Below are positions 16,372 to 24,974 of a DNA stretch of 64,000 nucleotides, in pieces. The notes beneath the pieces were generated by a model. That model saw only the letters and a list, made by a program, of their open reading frames with translations, was not told the DNA's origin and did not search any database. Within the stretch, counting starts at the first letter, position 1. The number at the start of each line of letters is the position of its first letter. Origin of the DNA: Arthrobacter sp. ISL-5 (GTDB taxonomy: Bacteria > Actinomycetota > Actinomycetes > Actinomycetales > Micrococcaceae); the NCBI RefSeq assembly GCF_018613835.1, contig NZ_JAGGPM010000011.1, positions 1 through 64,000 of the forward strand, given 5' to 3'. The position numbers and the translations under genes were made by a program.

Positions 16372-17565
16372 CTATTTCAGGCCGATGGAGGTGTCGATGT
16401 ACTTGTTGGTGTAGATGTCCTCGGCCGTCAGCCCGCTTTGGGGGGCGCTGCCCAGCGTGGTGAAAAGCGAGACGGATTCGTCGAAAACCTTCTTCACGCG
16501 ATCGGCATCAAAATCCCCCAGCGTGGAGTTGCTGCCGTTGCCCACGATCTTCTGTTCGATCATGGTCTTCACGGAGAAGTCGGCCACGCCCTCCGAGTAC
16601 ACCCAGCCCGTGTTGAATTCCGTGACCAGGTCAAGGATGAGGCTCTCAACGGGCTTGGGATCCTTGAAGAAGTCCACCTCGGCCTGCTGGAGCACGGGCA
16701 CAAGCTTGGCGAGGCATCCGCCCAGCGCGGATTCGTCGGCAGCCCGGACGGAGACTGCAGCCTGGTAGATCTGCCACCCGGCGTCGTGGATGAGCTGGTA
16801 GGCAACGGGTTTCTTCCATGCCGAGACCTCGTTCTGGTAGATGTACGGTTCGGCGCTGGCGAACCCCTGCTGGGCGTCCTTGCCGCCTCCCGCGACGAAG
16901 TTGGCCGGGGTTCCGTCGTAGCTTCCGTCTATGACCTTGTCGGTGAGAGTGCCTTTTGCCTTCAGGTATTCCATCCAGCTGGAGCCGCCGAAGTAGCGCA
17001 CCACCCCGCCTTTTGCAGCCAGTTCGGGGCCGAGTTCAGCTATGGTCTTGGCCTTGTATGTATTGGGGTCCCACATGATCATCTGCGGGTTCTTGTCCAG
17101 TGGGGCGAACACAGCCTTGGTGGGCATCTTGGCGGAGAGTTGGACGGCTTCATCGGTGTTGATGTAGCCAAGAGTGATGGCCGGGTCTTGGGACATCTGT
17201 GCTGCCACGGTCTGGAAGCCGATGGCCGGCCCTCCCGAACGGATCTCGACGTTAACGCCTGTGGACCGGCCGCTTGCATAGAGGGGGCCGGAGACGGATT
17301 TGTTCGCGGCGTCGATCGTGGGGTTGGGTCCGAGCAGTTGGTAGAGGTGCCCGTGTTCGCTCTCCGGGTTCCAGTCGGTTTGGATAACAATGTTGGCCGG
17401 GCAGCCGGCCGCCTTGAGATCGACTGAACCGATGCCCTGGTCTGCTGCGCTTGCGGCGGGTGCGGTGGCGTTCGATCCGCAGGCGCTGAGCGTGAGCGCG
17501 GTGAGCGCCGCGACGCCGGACAGGACAATGGCGCGGGCTGAGGTGCGGGGTGTTGGGCGTTGCAT
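16372..17565 (-). CDS. ABC transporter substrate-binding lipoprotein (NMT1/SsuA-like)
   Basis: The 397-residue protein has a signal peptide with a lipobox (LTLSACGS, Cys at about residue 29), so it should be a lipid-anchored binding protein. The mature part has the periplasmic-binding fold of the nitrate/sulfonate/thiamine-precursor group (IVIQTDWNPESEHGHLYQLL, and QGFASAEPYIYQNE). It serves the permease and ATPase encoded just upstream. The ATG at 17563-17565 has GGAGAC before it. Binding proteins of this group often take small N-heterocycles, sulfonates or organic anions, which suits the deaminase-like and hydrolase genes in the operon. The precise ligand cannot be read from sequence. Confidence 0.85.
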   Translation of the reverse strand: MQRPTPRTSARAIVLSGVAALTALTLSACGSNATAPAASAADQGIGSVDLKAAGCPANIVIQTDWNPESEHGHLYQLLGPNPTIDAANKSVSGPLYASGRSTGVNVEIRSGGPAIGFQTVAAQMSQDPAITLGYINTDEAVQLSAKMPTKAVFAPLDKNPQMIMWDPNTYKAKTIAELGPELAAKGGVVRYFGGSSWMEYLKAKGTLTDKVIDGSYDGTPANFVAGGGKDAQQGFASAEPYIYQNEVSAWKKPVAYQLIHDAGWQIYQAAVSVRAADESALGGCLAKLVPVLQQAEVDFFKDPKPVESLILDLVTEFNTGWVYSEGVADFSVKTMIEQKIVGNGSNSTLGDFDADRVKKVFDESVSLFTTLGSAPQSGLTAEDIYTNKYIDTSIGLK

Positions 17566-17651
17566 GTGTCTCCTCGAGTGGGGGAAGATCCCGAATGGGG
17601 AAGGATGGAACGTGCACGGTGAATTATCTGTGGGGTGGCCGGGTGCGGTCT

Positions 17652-18533
17652 TTAGCGGGCATCGACGTCGTACCAGGCTCCGACCACGAACTTGCTGATC
17701 GAGCCGAAGAGCCAGAAGATCACGACGCCGAACAGCGAGGCGGTGATGATCGCGGCGAAGAGTTCGGCCGATTCGACCCGTGATTGGTAGTTGCTGATGA
17801 GGGAGCCGATGCCGGGGGTACCGCGGCGGAAGAAGAAGTCTCCGACGATGGCTCCGACGACGGCGAGGCCTGCGGAAATACGCATACCCGCGAAGACCGC
17901 CGGCAGGGCAGCGGGCAGTTGGAGCTTGGTCAGGACCGTCCAACGGCTGGCGTTCTGCAGCCGGAAGAGTTCCAACTGGGAGCGGTCAGCCGATTGGAGC
18001 CCGAACAGGGTGTTCGAGACCACGGGGAAGAGCGCGATCATGACGCAGACGACTGTCCGGGAGAAAAAATCGAAGCCGAACCAGAATCCGATCAGGGGCA
18101 CCAGGGCGAGGATGGGGATGCACTGCAGGATCACGGCGTAGGGAAACAGTGAGCGTTCGATCCACCTGGCCTGTGACATTGCGATCCCCCACGCCATCCC
18201 AATGACGATCGCTGCAGCGAGACCGGCGAGGGCCACGGCGGCGGTCTGCCCCAGGCTTGCCAGGATCTCGCCCAGGACATCCGGGTCCAGGAAGCCCTTT
18301 GTGACCACCTGGTCCGGAGGCGGCATGAGGAACCGTCGCTTCTCGTCCAGCACCAGGTAGCTGACTGCGTACCAGAGCCCCAGGAGCACCAGGAAGACTA
18401 GCATGGGCGGAACCCATATAGCCGGCCGGGGCCTACGAGCCCGAACAGCGGGCATTGTTCGCTTGATGGGAGGCCCTGAAGGTCCGGAGGCCGTGCCTGT
18501 GGGGGCCTTCTCCGGGTTGATCGTGGCTGACAT
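17652..18533 (-). CDS. ABC transporter permease (SsuC/TauC-like)
   Basis: The 293-residue protein has about six membrane segments after a 40-residue cytoplasmic N-terminus rich in Pro and Arg. The inner-loop EAA-type region that contacts the ATPase is visible as QNASRWTVLTKLQLPAALPA followed by VFAGMRISAG. It pairs with the ATPase of the preceding gene, whose stop codon overlaps its start (TGATG), and with the downstream lipoprotein. The set forms a complete nitrate/sulfonate/thiamine-precursor type importer. Length and motif order are normal for the family. Confidence 0.9.
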   Translation of the reverse strand: MSATINPEKAPTGTASGPSGPPIKRTMPAVRARRPRPAIWVPPMLVFLVLLGLWYAVSYLVLDEKRRFLMPPPDQVVTKGFLDPDVLGEILASLGQTAAVALAGLAAAIVIGMAWGIAMSQARWIERSLFPYAVILQCIPILALVPLIGFWFGFDFFSRTVVCVMIALFPVVSNTLFGLQSADRSQLELFRLQNASRWTVLTKLQLPAALPAVFAGMRISAGLAVVGAIVGDFFFRRGTPGIGSLISNYQSRVESAELFAAIITASLFGVVIFWLFGSISKFVVGAWYDVDAR

Positions 18534-19312
18534 CAGTGGTGCCCCTCTCGGAGTGCGTGGGAGACGTCGCCTACCAGTGCGGCGAACTCGGGGGTGAAAC
18601 GGATGTCAGGGTCACGGGGTATGGGGAACGGCACGTCAAAGGTGCGCACGATCGCTCCGGGCCGGCCCGACATGACCACCACCTTCGTGGAGAGGTACAC
18701 GGCCTCGGAAACGGAGTGAGTGATGAACAGGCCCGCGAAGCGGCGTTCGGCGAAGATCCGAAGAAGTTGGTCGTTGAGCCGCTCGCGCGTGATCTCATCG
18801 AGGGCTCCGAACGGTTCGTCGAAGAGGAACAGTTCCGGGTCCAGGGTGAGTGAACGGGCCAGGGAAGCGCGCATCTTCATGCCACCGGAGAGCTGCCGCG
18901 GAAGGTGCTCTTCGAAGCCTTTGAGCCCGACCAGATCGATGGCTTCCATGGCCTTCTGCGAGCGGACGGCCCGGGAGGCCTTCCTTAACTCGGCCAGCAG
19001 TTCGACGTTCGCGCGGACGTTGCGCCAGGGAAGCAGGGTGGCATCCTGGAAGACATATCCGATCCGGGACGTGGCGATGCTGACTGTTCCGTGGGATGAG
19101 CTTTCTAGCCCCGAAGCGATGCGGAGCAGGGTGCTCTTGCCGCATCCGGAAGGTCCGACGACGGTCACGAACTCGCCCTCGCGGACCGTCAGATCAACGC
19201 CGGAGAGGGCGACCGTGCCGTTGGGGAAGGTCATTTCGACGTCCTTGAAATCGAGCAGCACTTTGGCTTCTTCCTGTGTTGCCGGCGGCGCCGCTGCCTG
19301 TGTAGCTGTCAT
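18533..19312 (-). CDS. ABC transporter ATP-binding protein (SsuB/TauB-like)
   Basis: This 259-residue ATPase carries Walker A GPSGCGKST near residue 53, Q-loop FQDATLLPW, signature LSGGM and Walker B LFLFDEP with the D-loop GALDE, then the switch His in FITHS. All are intact. It energises the adjacent permease. Its ATG overlaps the stop of the upstream amidohydrolase by four bases, so importer and enzyme are co-translated. No extra C-terminal domain is present, so there is no visible sign of regulatory inhibition. Confidence 0.92.
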   Translation of the reverse strand: MTATQAAAPPATQEEAKVLLDFKDVEMTFPNGTVALSGVDLTVREGEFVTVVGPSGCGKSTLLRIASGLESSSHGTVSIATSRIGYVFQDATLLPWRNVRANVELLAELRKASRAVRSQKAMEAIDLVGLKGFEEHLPRQLSGGMKMRASLARSLTLDPELFLFDEPFGALDEITRERLNDQLLRIFAERRFAGLFITHSVSEAVYLSTKVVVMSGRPGAIVRTFDVPFPIPRDPDIRFTPEFAALVGDVSHALREGHH

Positions 19313-20580
19313 GCGGAGTACCTCGATTCGATCGGGGTCATTGAATTGACCGGGGTTCCGGGAATGGCGATGCGGCGCGATACTTCGCTGTGCGCCACAA
19401 GCATCCCGGCGTGGATTACGTACCGATCAGGGGACGCAGTTGCCACCACGTCGTCGATGCTCGCCCCGCGGATGGCCAGGAGCTCGGCGCTGGCGTCCTC
19501 GACCGGGCCCGCTACGGGCAGACCCATGACGGAACGGGCGCCGGAAGAAACCGCGTCGTAGGCCTCGGCAGGTGTCAGATGCGCGGCGGCGACAAGCAGC
19601 CCGGCCGTTTCGAAGGCGTCACTTCGCCCCACTGGATTGAACGGGTCACGCACGTTGTCAGCCCCGGCTCCCAATCGGGCGCCACGGTCCAGCAGTGCAC
19701 GGACTGCGGTGAGGCCGCGCGGCGTCGACACCGGGTGGTCCCAGCCTTGAAGGTAAAGGTTGGTGATGGGGAGGGTGACTATTCCGAGGTCGCTCTCGAG
19801 GATCTCGTCTATTACTGAGTGGAGATCCTCCGGTTCGAGGGTTCCCAGCCGCACGCAGTGGCCTGCTGTCCTCATCCTGTCCGGAGGCCACGCTCGGACC
19901 AACCGGGCGAACTCGACGATGGTGAGGGCACCGTCCAGGCTCTCGTCCGTGTGAAGGTCGACGCCGACGCCGCGGCGTTCGGCGAGCGTGATCAGTCGGC
20001 GCAGATCTGTAAACGGGTCTGAGGCGAGGTGGGGTGATCCGCCCACGAGGTCGACGCCGAGATCGATGGCTGCTTCGATGTCCCGGTCCGGGACATCGGG
20101 ACCCGCGAGGGCCACAAGTTCGAGGTCCATGAGCCCTGCAAGTTCCCGGCGGACAGCAGCGAGGGCTTCGACGCCGCGGAGAGGTTTGTCTCCGAGCAGG
20201 ACGTCGACGTGGCACCGCACCGACGTGGTGCCGTTGGCGAGCAGCGTGAATGCGGCTTCAAGGGCCCGGTCGCGGATGTCGTCGACGGTCATTGTGGAGG
20301 CGTGGCGCCGCCACGCATCGATCGCGTCTCGCAGATTTCCCAGGGGAGGCCGGATGGCATCCGCGGACAGTGCCTTGTCCAAATGCGCGTGCGGTTCGGC
20401 AGGTGCCGGGAGGAGCATGAAGCCGCTGAGGTCTATCTCCGTTCCGGAGCCGGACCGCCGGCCCTGCCCAGCGGCCACGACGCGGCCAACCCGGCTTCCG
20501 TTAATCTCTACGTCCCGGACGGTTCCGTCGAGCAGCGTAGCTGAACACAGGAGCGAGATCTGGCGAGGTAGCTGGTGCAA
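19309..20580 (-). CDS. cytosine deaminase-like amidohydrolase
   Basis: The 423-residue enzyme has the metal and catalytic motifs of the cytosine/isoguanine/creatinine deaminase branch: EPHAHLDKAL near residue 61, HTDES with the catalytic Glu-type position, AGHCVR and GADNVRDPFNP. It should hydrolytically deaminate a small imino or amino heterocycle in the cytoplasm. It is the first gene of the minus-strand operon and overlaps the ATPase gene (ATGA), so import and deamination are coupled. A double operator lies 39 bases upstream. With a creatininase-family hydrolase and a flavin oxidase in the same operon, a ring compound such as creatinine, a hydantoin or a pyrimidine is plausible; none is proven. 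Confidence 0.88.
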   Translation of the reverse strand: MHQLPRQISLLCSATLLDGTVRDVEINGSRVGRVVAAGQGRRSGSGTEIDLSGFMLLPAPAEPHAHLDKALSADAIRPPLGNLRDAIDAWRRHASTMTVDDIRDRALEAAFTLLANGTTSVRCHVDVLLGDKPLRGVEALAAVRRELAGLMDLELVALAGPDVPDRDIEAAIDLGVDLVGGSPHLASDPFTDLRRLITLAERRGVGVDLHTDESLDGALTIVEFARLVRAWPPDRMRTAGHCVRLGTLEPEDLHSVIDEILESDLGIVTLPITNLYLQGWDHPVSTPRGLTAVRALLDRGARLGAGADNVRDPFNPVGRSDAFETAGLLVAAAHLTPAEAYDAVSSGARSVMGLPVAGPVEDASAELLAIRGASIDDVVATASPDRYVIHAGMLVAHSEVSRRIAIPGTPVNSMTPIESRYSA

Positions 20581-20618
20581 AAGGCCCTCCGATTACATTG
20601 CGTCGATGTGGGGTAAAA

Positions 20619-20652
20619 TGTTGATAGAGTCAACATGTTGATAGCTTCAACA
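20619..20652. promoter_or_regulatory. tandem operator, two abutting TGTTGA-N5-TCAACA dyads
   Basis: TGTTGATAGAGTCAACA (20619-20635) is followed without a gap by TGTTGATAGCTTCAACA (20636-20652). The two 17-base copies differ only in their spacers. They lie between the divergent amidohydrolase operon and the Xre-cupin gene and are close to both promoters. This is a strong candidate binding site for the Xre-cupin regulator, probably controlling both directions. Confidence 0.75.
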
Positions 20653-20774
20653 TACGGTGGTTGTGTTTCGCCCGCGTAACGCGTCGATTTCCCGACGGTG
20701 AATCCGTCGGCGTCCTGCACCACCGAGGGTGAAATGACGGTTCCACAATCTTGAGGGGACCGAAAGGAGTGACG

Positions 20775-21464
20775 GTGAAAAACCCGGTAGACGTGGCGGG
20801 ATCCGACGGCGAAGGCACCGGCCGGGCGCCCGCCATTGACAGGCAGATCGCACTGATGGGCCAGCGCATCCGTCGGCTGCGCAAGGACAAGGGACTCACG
20901 CTGGTCCAGCTCGCGGGAGCAACAGACCTTTCGCATTCCTTCCTGAGCCAACTGGAAAGGGGTCTTGCCCGCCCGAGCATGTCGTCGCTGGACCGGATCG
21001 CCCACGCACTGGGCATCAGCCAGATCGAGCTGATGCTCGCGGCGGAGGCCCGCGGCCCGTCCTCAGCCGACCACGGCAACGTCCACGTGGTCCGGGCCGA
21101 CGAAGGCATCCGCAGGCCGACGCGGAAGGGCGAGGCCCGCACGCTGGCCCGAGGGAACCGGGGAGTCATGACCTTGGAATGGCACGATTCCAATGTCGAT
21201 CCGGGCAGGTTCTATGTGCATGACGAGGACGAGTTCCTGTTCATCATTTCCGGCAGCGTGCTGGTGGAACTGGACGACCGCGGGTGCGAGCTGCTGCATG
21301 CGGGGGACTCGATCCACTACCCCGGCGGCACCCGGCACCGCTGGAGCTCACCGGACGGCAGCGTGTACCGCGCCATCGTCGTCAAGGAAGACCAGTCGTT
21401 GACCAGCAGGACTGGCGACGTCCACCTGGAACGCGCGGACGCCGACCGGGGTGGGAAGTCATGA
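20775..21464 (+). CDS. Xre-family regulator with C-terminal cupin domain
   Basis: The 229-residue protein has an Xre helix-turn-helix at about residues 27-85 (IRRLRKDKGLTLVQLAGAT, SFLSQLERG) and a cupin domain from about residue 120 (HDEDEFLFIISGSVLVEL, DSIHYPGGTRHRW). Such HTH-cupin proteins sense small nitrogenous ligands and control catabolic operons. I chose GTG 20775, with AAAGGAG ending six bases upstream; GTG 20769 and TTG 20751 are alternatives. The stop overlaps the reductase start (ATGA). It lies beside a double TGTTGA-N5-TCAACA site and is the likely regulator of both divergent transcripts. Confidence 0.9.
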   Translation: MKNPVDVAGSDGEGTGRAPAIDRQIALMGQRIRRLRKDKGLTLVQLAGATDLSHSFLSQLERGLARPSMSSLDRIAHALGISQIELMLAAEARGPSSADHGNVHVVRADEGIRRPTRKGEARTLARGNRGVMTLEWHDSNVDPGRFYVHDEDEFLFIISGSVLVELDDRGCELLHAGDSIHYPGGTRHRWSSPDGSVYRAIVVKEDQSLTSRTGDVHLERADADRGGKS

Positions 21465-22438
21465 GCGCCGAACACGCCGAGGTGTTCGAGGTCAGCGTCG
21501 CGGCACGCCGAGAGCTTGCGGCCGGCGTCATGGCCTTCGAGCTGGCAAGCACAGACAGCTCGGCCCTTCCCGCGTGGACGCCGGGTTCACATCTCGATGT
21601 CCTGTTGCCTGGCGGGATAGAACGGCAGTACTCCCTGTGCAGCGGCGCGAGTACGGGATCGCCCTGGCAGATCGGGGTCTTGCGCGAGCCCGGCGGTCGG
21701 GGCGGCTCCATCCAGTTGCACGACTCCGCCACAGTTGGGACCACATTGCGCGTTCGCGGTCCGCGCAATCATTTTCGATTTGAGCCCGATGCCTCGGCCC
21801 GGGTCCTATTTGTGGCTGGCGGAATCGGCATCACACCGATCCTTCCCATGGTCAGTGAGGCAACCGCACGGGGCCTCGACTGGACCTTGGACTACGCCGG
21901 GCGCTCCCGGCAGACCATGGCGTTCGTGGACGAACTGCTCGCCACCCATCCCGAACGAGTGCGGATCCACGCCGCCGATGAAGGTCGGCGTCTCGCACTG
22001 GGCGTGCTTGCGGCCGACAGCCGTCCAGGACCAGGTGCCCGGCTTGCCGTGTACAGCTGCGGCCCCGCCAGGCTGCTCGACGCCGTCGAGGACGCTTTCG
22101 CCGGGCGCGTCGGAGTGAGCGTGCATCTGGAGCGTTTCACCCCGAAGGAGGCCGGCGCGCCTCTTCTGAACGGGCCGTTCGAGGTGGAACTCCAGCAGAC
22201 GGGTGTGACCGTCACAGTGGCCGAGGGCCGAACGATCCTGGAGGCCGCGGAAGAAGCCGGGGCTTTTGTTCTCTCCTCCTGCCGCGAAGGTACCTGCGGC
22301 ACCTGCGAGACCCCCATCATCTCCGGAACGGCTGATCATCGCGACTCCGTTCTGACAGCGGCGGAACAAGCCGAGAACCGCGTGATGATGGTCTGCGTCT
22401 CGCGCGCGGCATGCAGCCGCCTCGTGCTCGATCTCTGA
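21461..22438 (+). CDS. phthalate-dioxygenase-reductase-like oxidoreductase (flavin, NAD, 2Fe-2S)
   Basis: This 325-residue protein has an N-terminal flavin domain (RQYSLCSG near residue 52), an NAD-binding part (FVAGGIGITPIL near residue 115) and a C-terminal plant-type ferredoxin domain with SCREGTCGTCETP plus a later Cys in VMMVCVS. This is the VanB/phthalate dioxygenase reductase layout, which passes electrons from NAD(P)H to a Rieske oxygenase. No Rieske oxygenase is encoded anywhere in the window, so its electron acceptor is unknown. It is translationally coupled to the regulator and is followed 49 bases later by an amidohydrolase-family gene. Confidence 0.88.
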   Translation: MSAEHAEVFEVSVAARRELAAGVMAFELASTDSSALPAWTPGSHLDVLLPGGIERQYSLCSGASTGSPWQIGVLREPGGRGGSIQLHDSATVGTTLRVRGPRNHFRFEPDASARVLFVAGGIGITPILPMVSEATARGLDWTLDYAGRSRQTMAFVDELLATHPERVRIHAADEGRRLALGVLAADSRPGPGARLAVYSCGPARLLDAVEDAFAGRVGVSVHLERFTPKEAGAPLLNGPFEVELQQTGVTVTVAEGRTILEAAEEAGAFVLSSCREGTCGTCETPIISGTADHRDSVLTAAEQAENRVMMVCVSRAACSRLVLDL

Positions 22439-22487
22439 CCCCAGCCCGGCACCTTCACCGACACGCCCACTATCCAGGGAGTCCCCC

Positions 22488-23819
22488 GTGCTCACTATCA
22501 CCAACGCCGAACGGATCTTCATCGACGGCAACACCGAACGCACCGGCCCGCTGCACATCAGTGCCGGGACCGTGGCCGAGGAAACGCCCGTCCCAGCGGG
22601 CACCATCCCTACATCGGGCATCACCGCACCCTCCGACGGAGAGGTGCTCGACGCCACCGGATGCGTGGTCACACCCGGGCTTGTGAACGCACACCACCAC
22701 CTGCTTCAAACGGCCTTCCGCACCTTTCCCGGCACGCGCGGTGTGGCCATGAGCGAATGGCTGCCCACCATGGCAAAGGCCTACGACACCGCCACCATCG
22801 ACCCGGAACTCGCGGGCCTTGCGGCAGCTGCCGGCGCCGCGGAGGGCCTGTTATGCGGGGTGACTACCGTGGCCGACCACCACCTGAGCTGGCCGCACGC
22901 GGCCAACACTGTGGCCATAGCCAGCGCCAGCGCCGAAGCCGTCCGGCGTGTGGGCGCCCGCCTTGCCTTTGTGCGAGGAACCGCAGGCGACGATCCCCAG
23001 ACCGCCGCTACATCTACGGAGGACATCGTTGCAGCCCTCATGCCCGGCGCCACGGGCGGAATGAGCGGGGACGGCATGCTGCAACTCGCCGTCGGGCCCG
23101 CCGGAGTCCACAGCGACGGCCCTGAAACGTACAAACTACTCGGCGAGGTGGCGCGCAGGCACGGACTACGGCGCCGGACCCAGTCGAACGAGCAGGTGGA
23201 CGTCAGAGTCGCCTTGGAGCGATACGGCCGACGCCCGCTGGATCTCCTGGAAGAGTGGGGGTGGCTGGCTGACGACGTGACGCTGGCACACCTATGCGAT
23301 GTCACACCCCAGGAAATCGCCCGGATTGCCGCGTCTGGTGCATCGGCGACCCACGCCCCTGGCTGCGACCTTCCGATGGGATGGGGCATAGCGCCGGTCG
23401 CGGCCCTGCTCGACGCCGGCGTGACCGTCGGTCTGGGAACGAGCGGCGGCGGCTCCAACGACGCCGGCCATCTGCTCGCCGATGCACGGCTCGCCATGCA
23501 GCTTGCACCGCTTGTGGGCCCGTCCGTATCCGCCCGCAAGGTGCTCGGCATGGCCACGCAAGGCTCGGCGCAAGGTCTTGGCCGCTCCGAACTCGGCCAT
23601 TTGCGGCCCGGGGCGGCAGCCGACCTGTGCGTGTGGGACGTCACCGGGATTGCCGATGCCGGCGTCGCGGATCCCGTTGCGGGGATCCTGTGGGCATCGC
23701 CGGGGCGCCGGCCCCGTCACGTGGTGGTCGCGGGCAAAGTGGTCGTCCGCGACTTCCAGCTGGTCAACACAGACGAGCATGAACTCGTCATGGCTTTGCG
23801 CCGACGCGTGGGCCGATAG
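22488..23819 (+). CDS. 8-oxoguanine deaminase/AtzB-like amidohydrolase with altered metal site
   Basis: The 443-residue protein follows the 8-oxoguanine deaminase/hydroxyatrazine hydrolase family closely, with VTPGLVNAHHHLLQTAF near residue 60 and LAHLCDVTPQEIARIAA. Two landmark motifs are changed. The usual HTH-LAET reads RTQSNEQ, and the usual GVDGSASND reads GTSGGGSND, so two His positions and the catalytic/metal Asp are replaced. The protein may be inactive, act without a metal, or do different chemistry. The GTG start at 22488 follows CAGGGAG. It is the third gene of the regulator-reductase operon. The frame is long and unbroken, which argues against simple decay. Confidence 0.8.
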   Translation: MLTITNAERIFIDGNTERTGPLHISAGTVAEETPVPAGTIPTSGITAPSDGEVLDATGCVVTPGLVNAHHHLLQTAFRTFPGTRGVAMSEWLPTMAKAYDTATIDPELAGLAAAAGAAEGLLCGVTTVADHHLSWPHAANTVAIASASAEAVRRVGARLAFVRGTAGDDPQTAATSTEDIVAALMPGATGGMSGDGMLQLAVGPAGVHSDGPETYKLLGEVARRHGLRRRTQSNEQVDVRVALERYGRRPLDLLEEWGWLADDVTLAHLCDVTPQEIARIAASGASATHAPGCDLPMGWGIAPVAALLDAGVTVGLGTSGGGSNDAGHLLADARLAMQLAPLVGPSVSARKVLGMATQGSAQGLGRSELGHLRPGAAADLCVWDVTGIADAGVADPVAGILWASPGRRPRHVVVAGKVVVRDFQLVNTDEHELVMALRRRVGR

Positions 23820-23826
23820 TGCGGCA

Positions 23827-24021
23827 CTAAGCCGGATCTGCGATCTGGCCGCCCGCAGCGCCAGCGTGGGCCCAGAGGGCGACGATGATCTCGAAACGAC
23901 TGTGATTTGCAGCAGTATTTGGCCGTGTTTTCACAGTGATATTAGTTGCCATCGATGAGTCTCCGGCGTGGTCTGCAGTGGTGACATGCATGCCGAGAAT
24001 TCCGGCGATGAGGGCCAGCAC
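23827..24021 (-). pseudogene. possible remnant of a small membrane protein (DUF6153-like)
   Basis: A 64-codon frame starts with a hydrophobic segment, LALIAGILGMHV, then a His/Ala-rich stretch, the pattern of short actinobacterial DUF6153-like proteins. The frame extends upstream as ASSFG before the chosen GTG, and no ribosome site is evident. The C-terminal half resembles nothing known to me. I treat it as a probable relic; it could also be a chance frame. Confidence 0.25.
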
Positions 24022-24154
24022 ACCGAAGGACGAGGCAGGCCTGCAGGAGGCTAGCTGTACTCGGCCATGACGTTGGTGACATCAGTCTTGAAGTGAGGAG
24101 GGCCTCCGGGGCTTAGTGGAGGTATCTGACATCTTCACGGCCACGGAGGTCCTC

Positions 24155-24400
24155 ATGTCCCACGCTAATGCCGGTCTTACCATCCATGGGAGATTTCTTC
24201 TCGTTGAAAGGGTGATCGGTGATCATCGGCCGGTTGCCTTGGCTTCCTCGACCAGGGCCGATACGGCCGGACAGCGGGTGGTTCCGCTCCAGGCCGGTGA
24301 TCAGCACCGAATGCCGCAAAGTGCTAGTTGCGTCACTGATCGTGTCAATGGGCGCGAGAAAGAAAGTTATGCGTAATCGGCTCACATTTCTACTGACATG
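24155..24400 (+). pseudogene. decayed IS481-family transposase start
   Basis: ATG 24155 encodes MSHANAGLTIHGRFLLVERV, close to the N-terminus of IS481-type transposases. After about 30 residues similarity shifts frame: in another frame PIRPDSGWFRSRPVISTECR resembles the DRSSRP region that comes later in the family. At least one frameshift and a loss of all downstream catalytic sequence are implied. Terminal repeats were not found. Confidence 0.45.
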
Positions 24401-24974
24401 ATCGTGCCATGAGGCAACTGATGCTCACTGTGGCGGGTGTAATCCTATTTCTCTTGCTGCACTCGAACCGCGATGAGCCGTGGACGAAAGAACCGTTCCC
24501 GGGATGTCTGGCATGGGAGCTTGGGGCTGGCAATAGCACCAGTACCGATCCTCGCGTGCTCGGTAACGGGGTTCTACTGCTCTGGCTGTCATCAAGGACA
24601 GTTGCGAGAGACGTTAGGTGCGGCCGCGAAGCTAGCGGACACGCCCGAAGTCCACGATACGCCAGCTGCTTTCTGTGGATTAGTTGCGTGCCCATTTCCA
24701 CACTCCCCGGCCCCTTCGGCCCCGACGGACGGCGCCCTGTGGATAGGCTGCCTTGGCTTCCCGGCGCACCTGTCGGTGACGGCCCCCGAACCTATGATGA
24801 TCCTCCATCTGAAGGAGGAAGGCAGCAGTGGCTATACAGCAGAGCAATGAGCGCTCTTTCCAGCTCCAAGTTGCAAGCATCTGGATCGCCTCGGCCGGGC
24901 TTGTCCTGGCCCTCTTCCGGACTGTCCTGGACATCACGGAGGTGATGGGCCGGTGCCTACTCGGGGAGCTCCGC
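24401..24974. other. stretch without a supported gene
   Basis: A frame from GTG 24828 has a strong AAGGAGGA before it and a hydrophobic segment, but it runs into the convergent amidohydrolase gene and resembles nothing I know. A 125-codon frame at 24473-24850 is Cys- and Pro-rich with no recognisable domain. Neither is called. Confidence 0.3.

Noticed and set aside
16276-17427. Long plus-strand frame over the binding-protein gene
   Set aside because: Composition is that of a mirror frame; the minus strand has a signal peptide, lipobox and binding-protein fold.
24473-24850. A 125-codon frame rich in Cys and Pro
   Set aside because: No ribosome site, no family likeness, and it overlaps other equally poor frames in relic-rich DNA.
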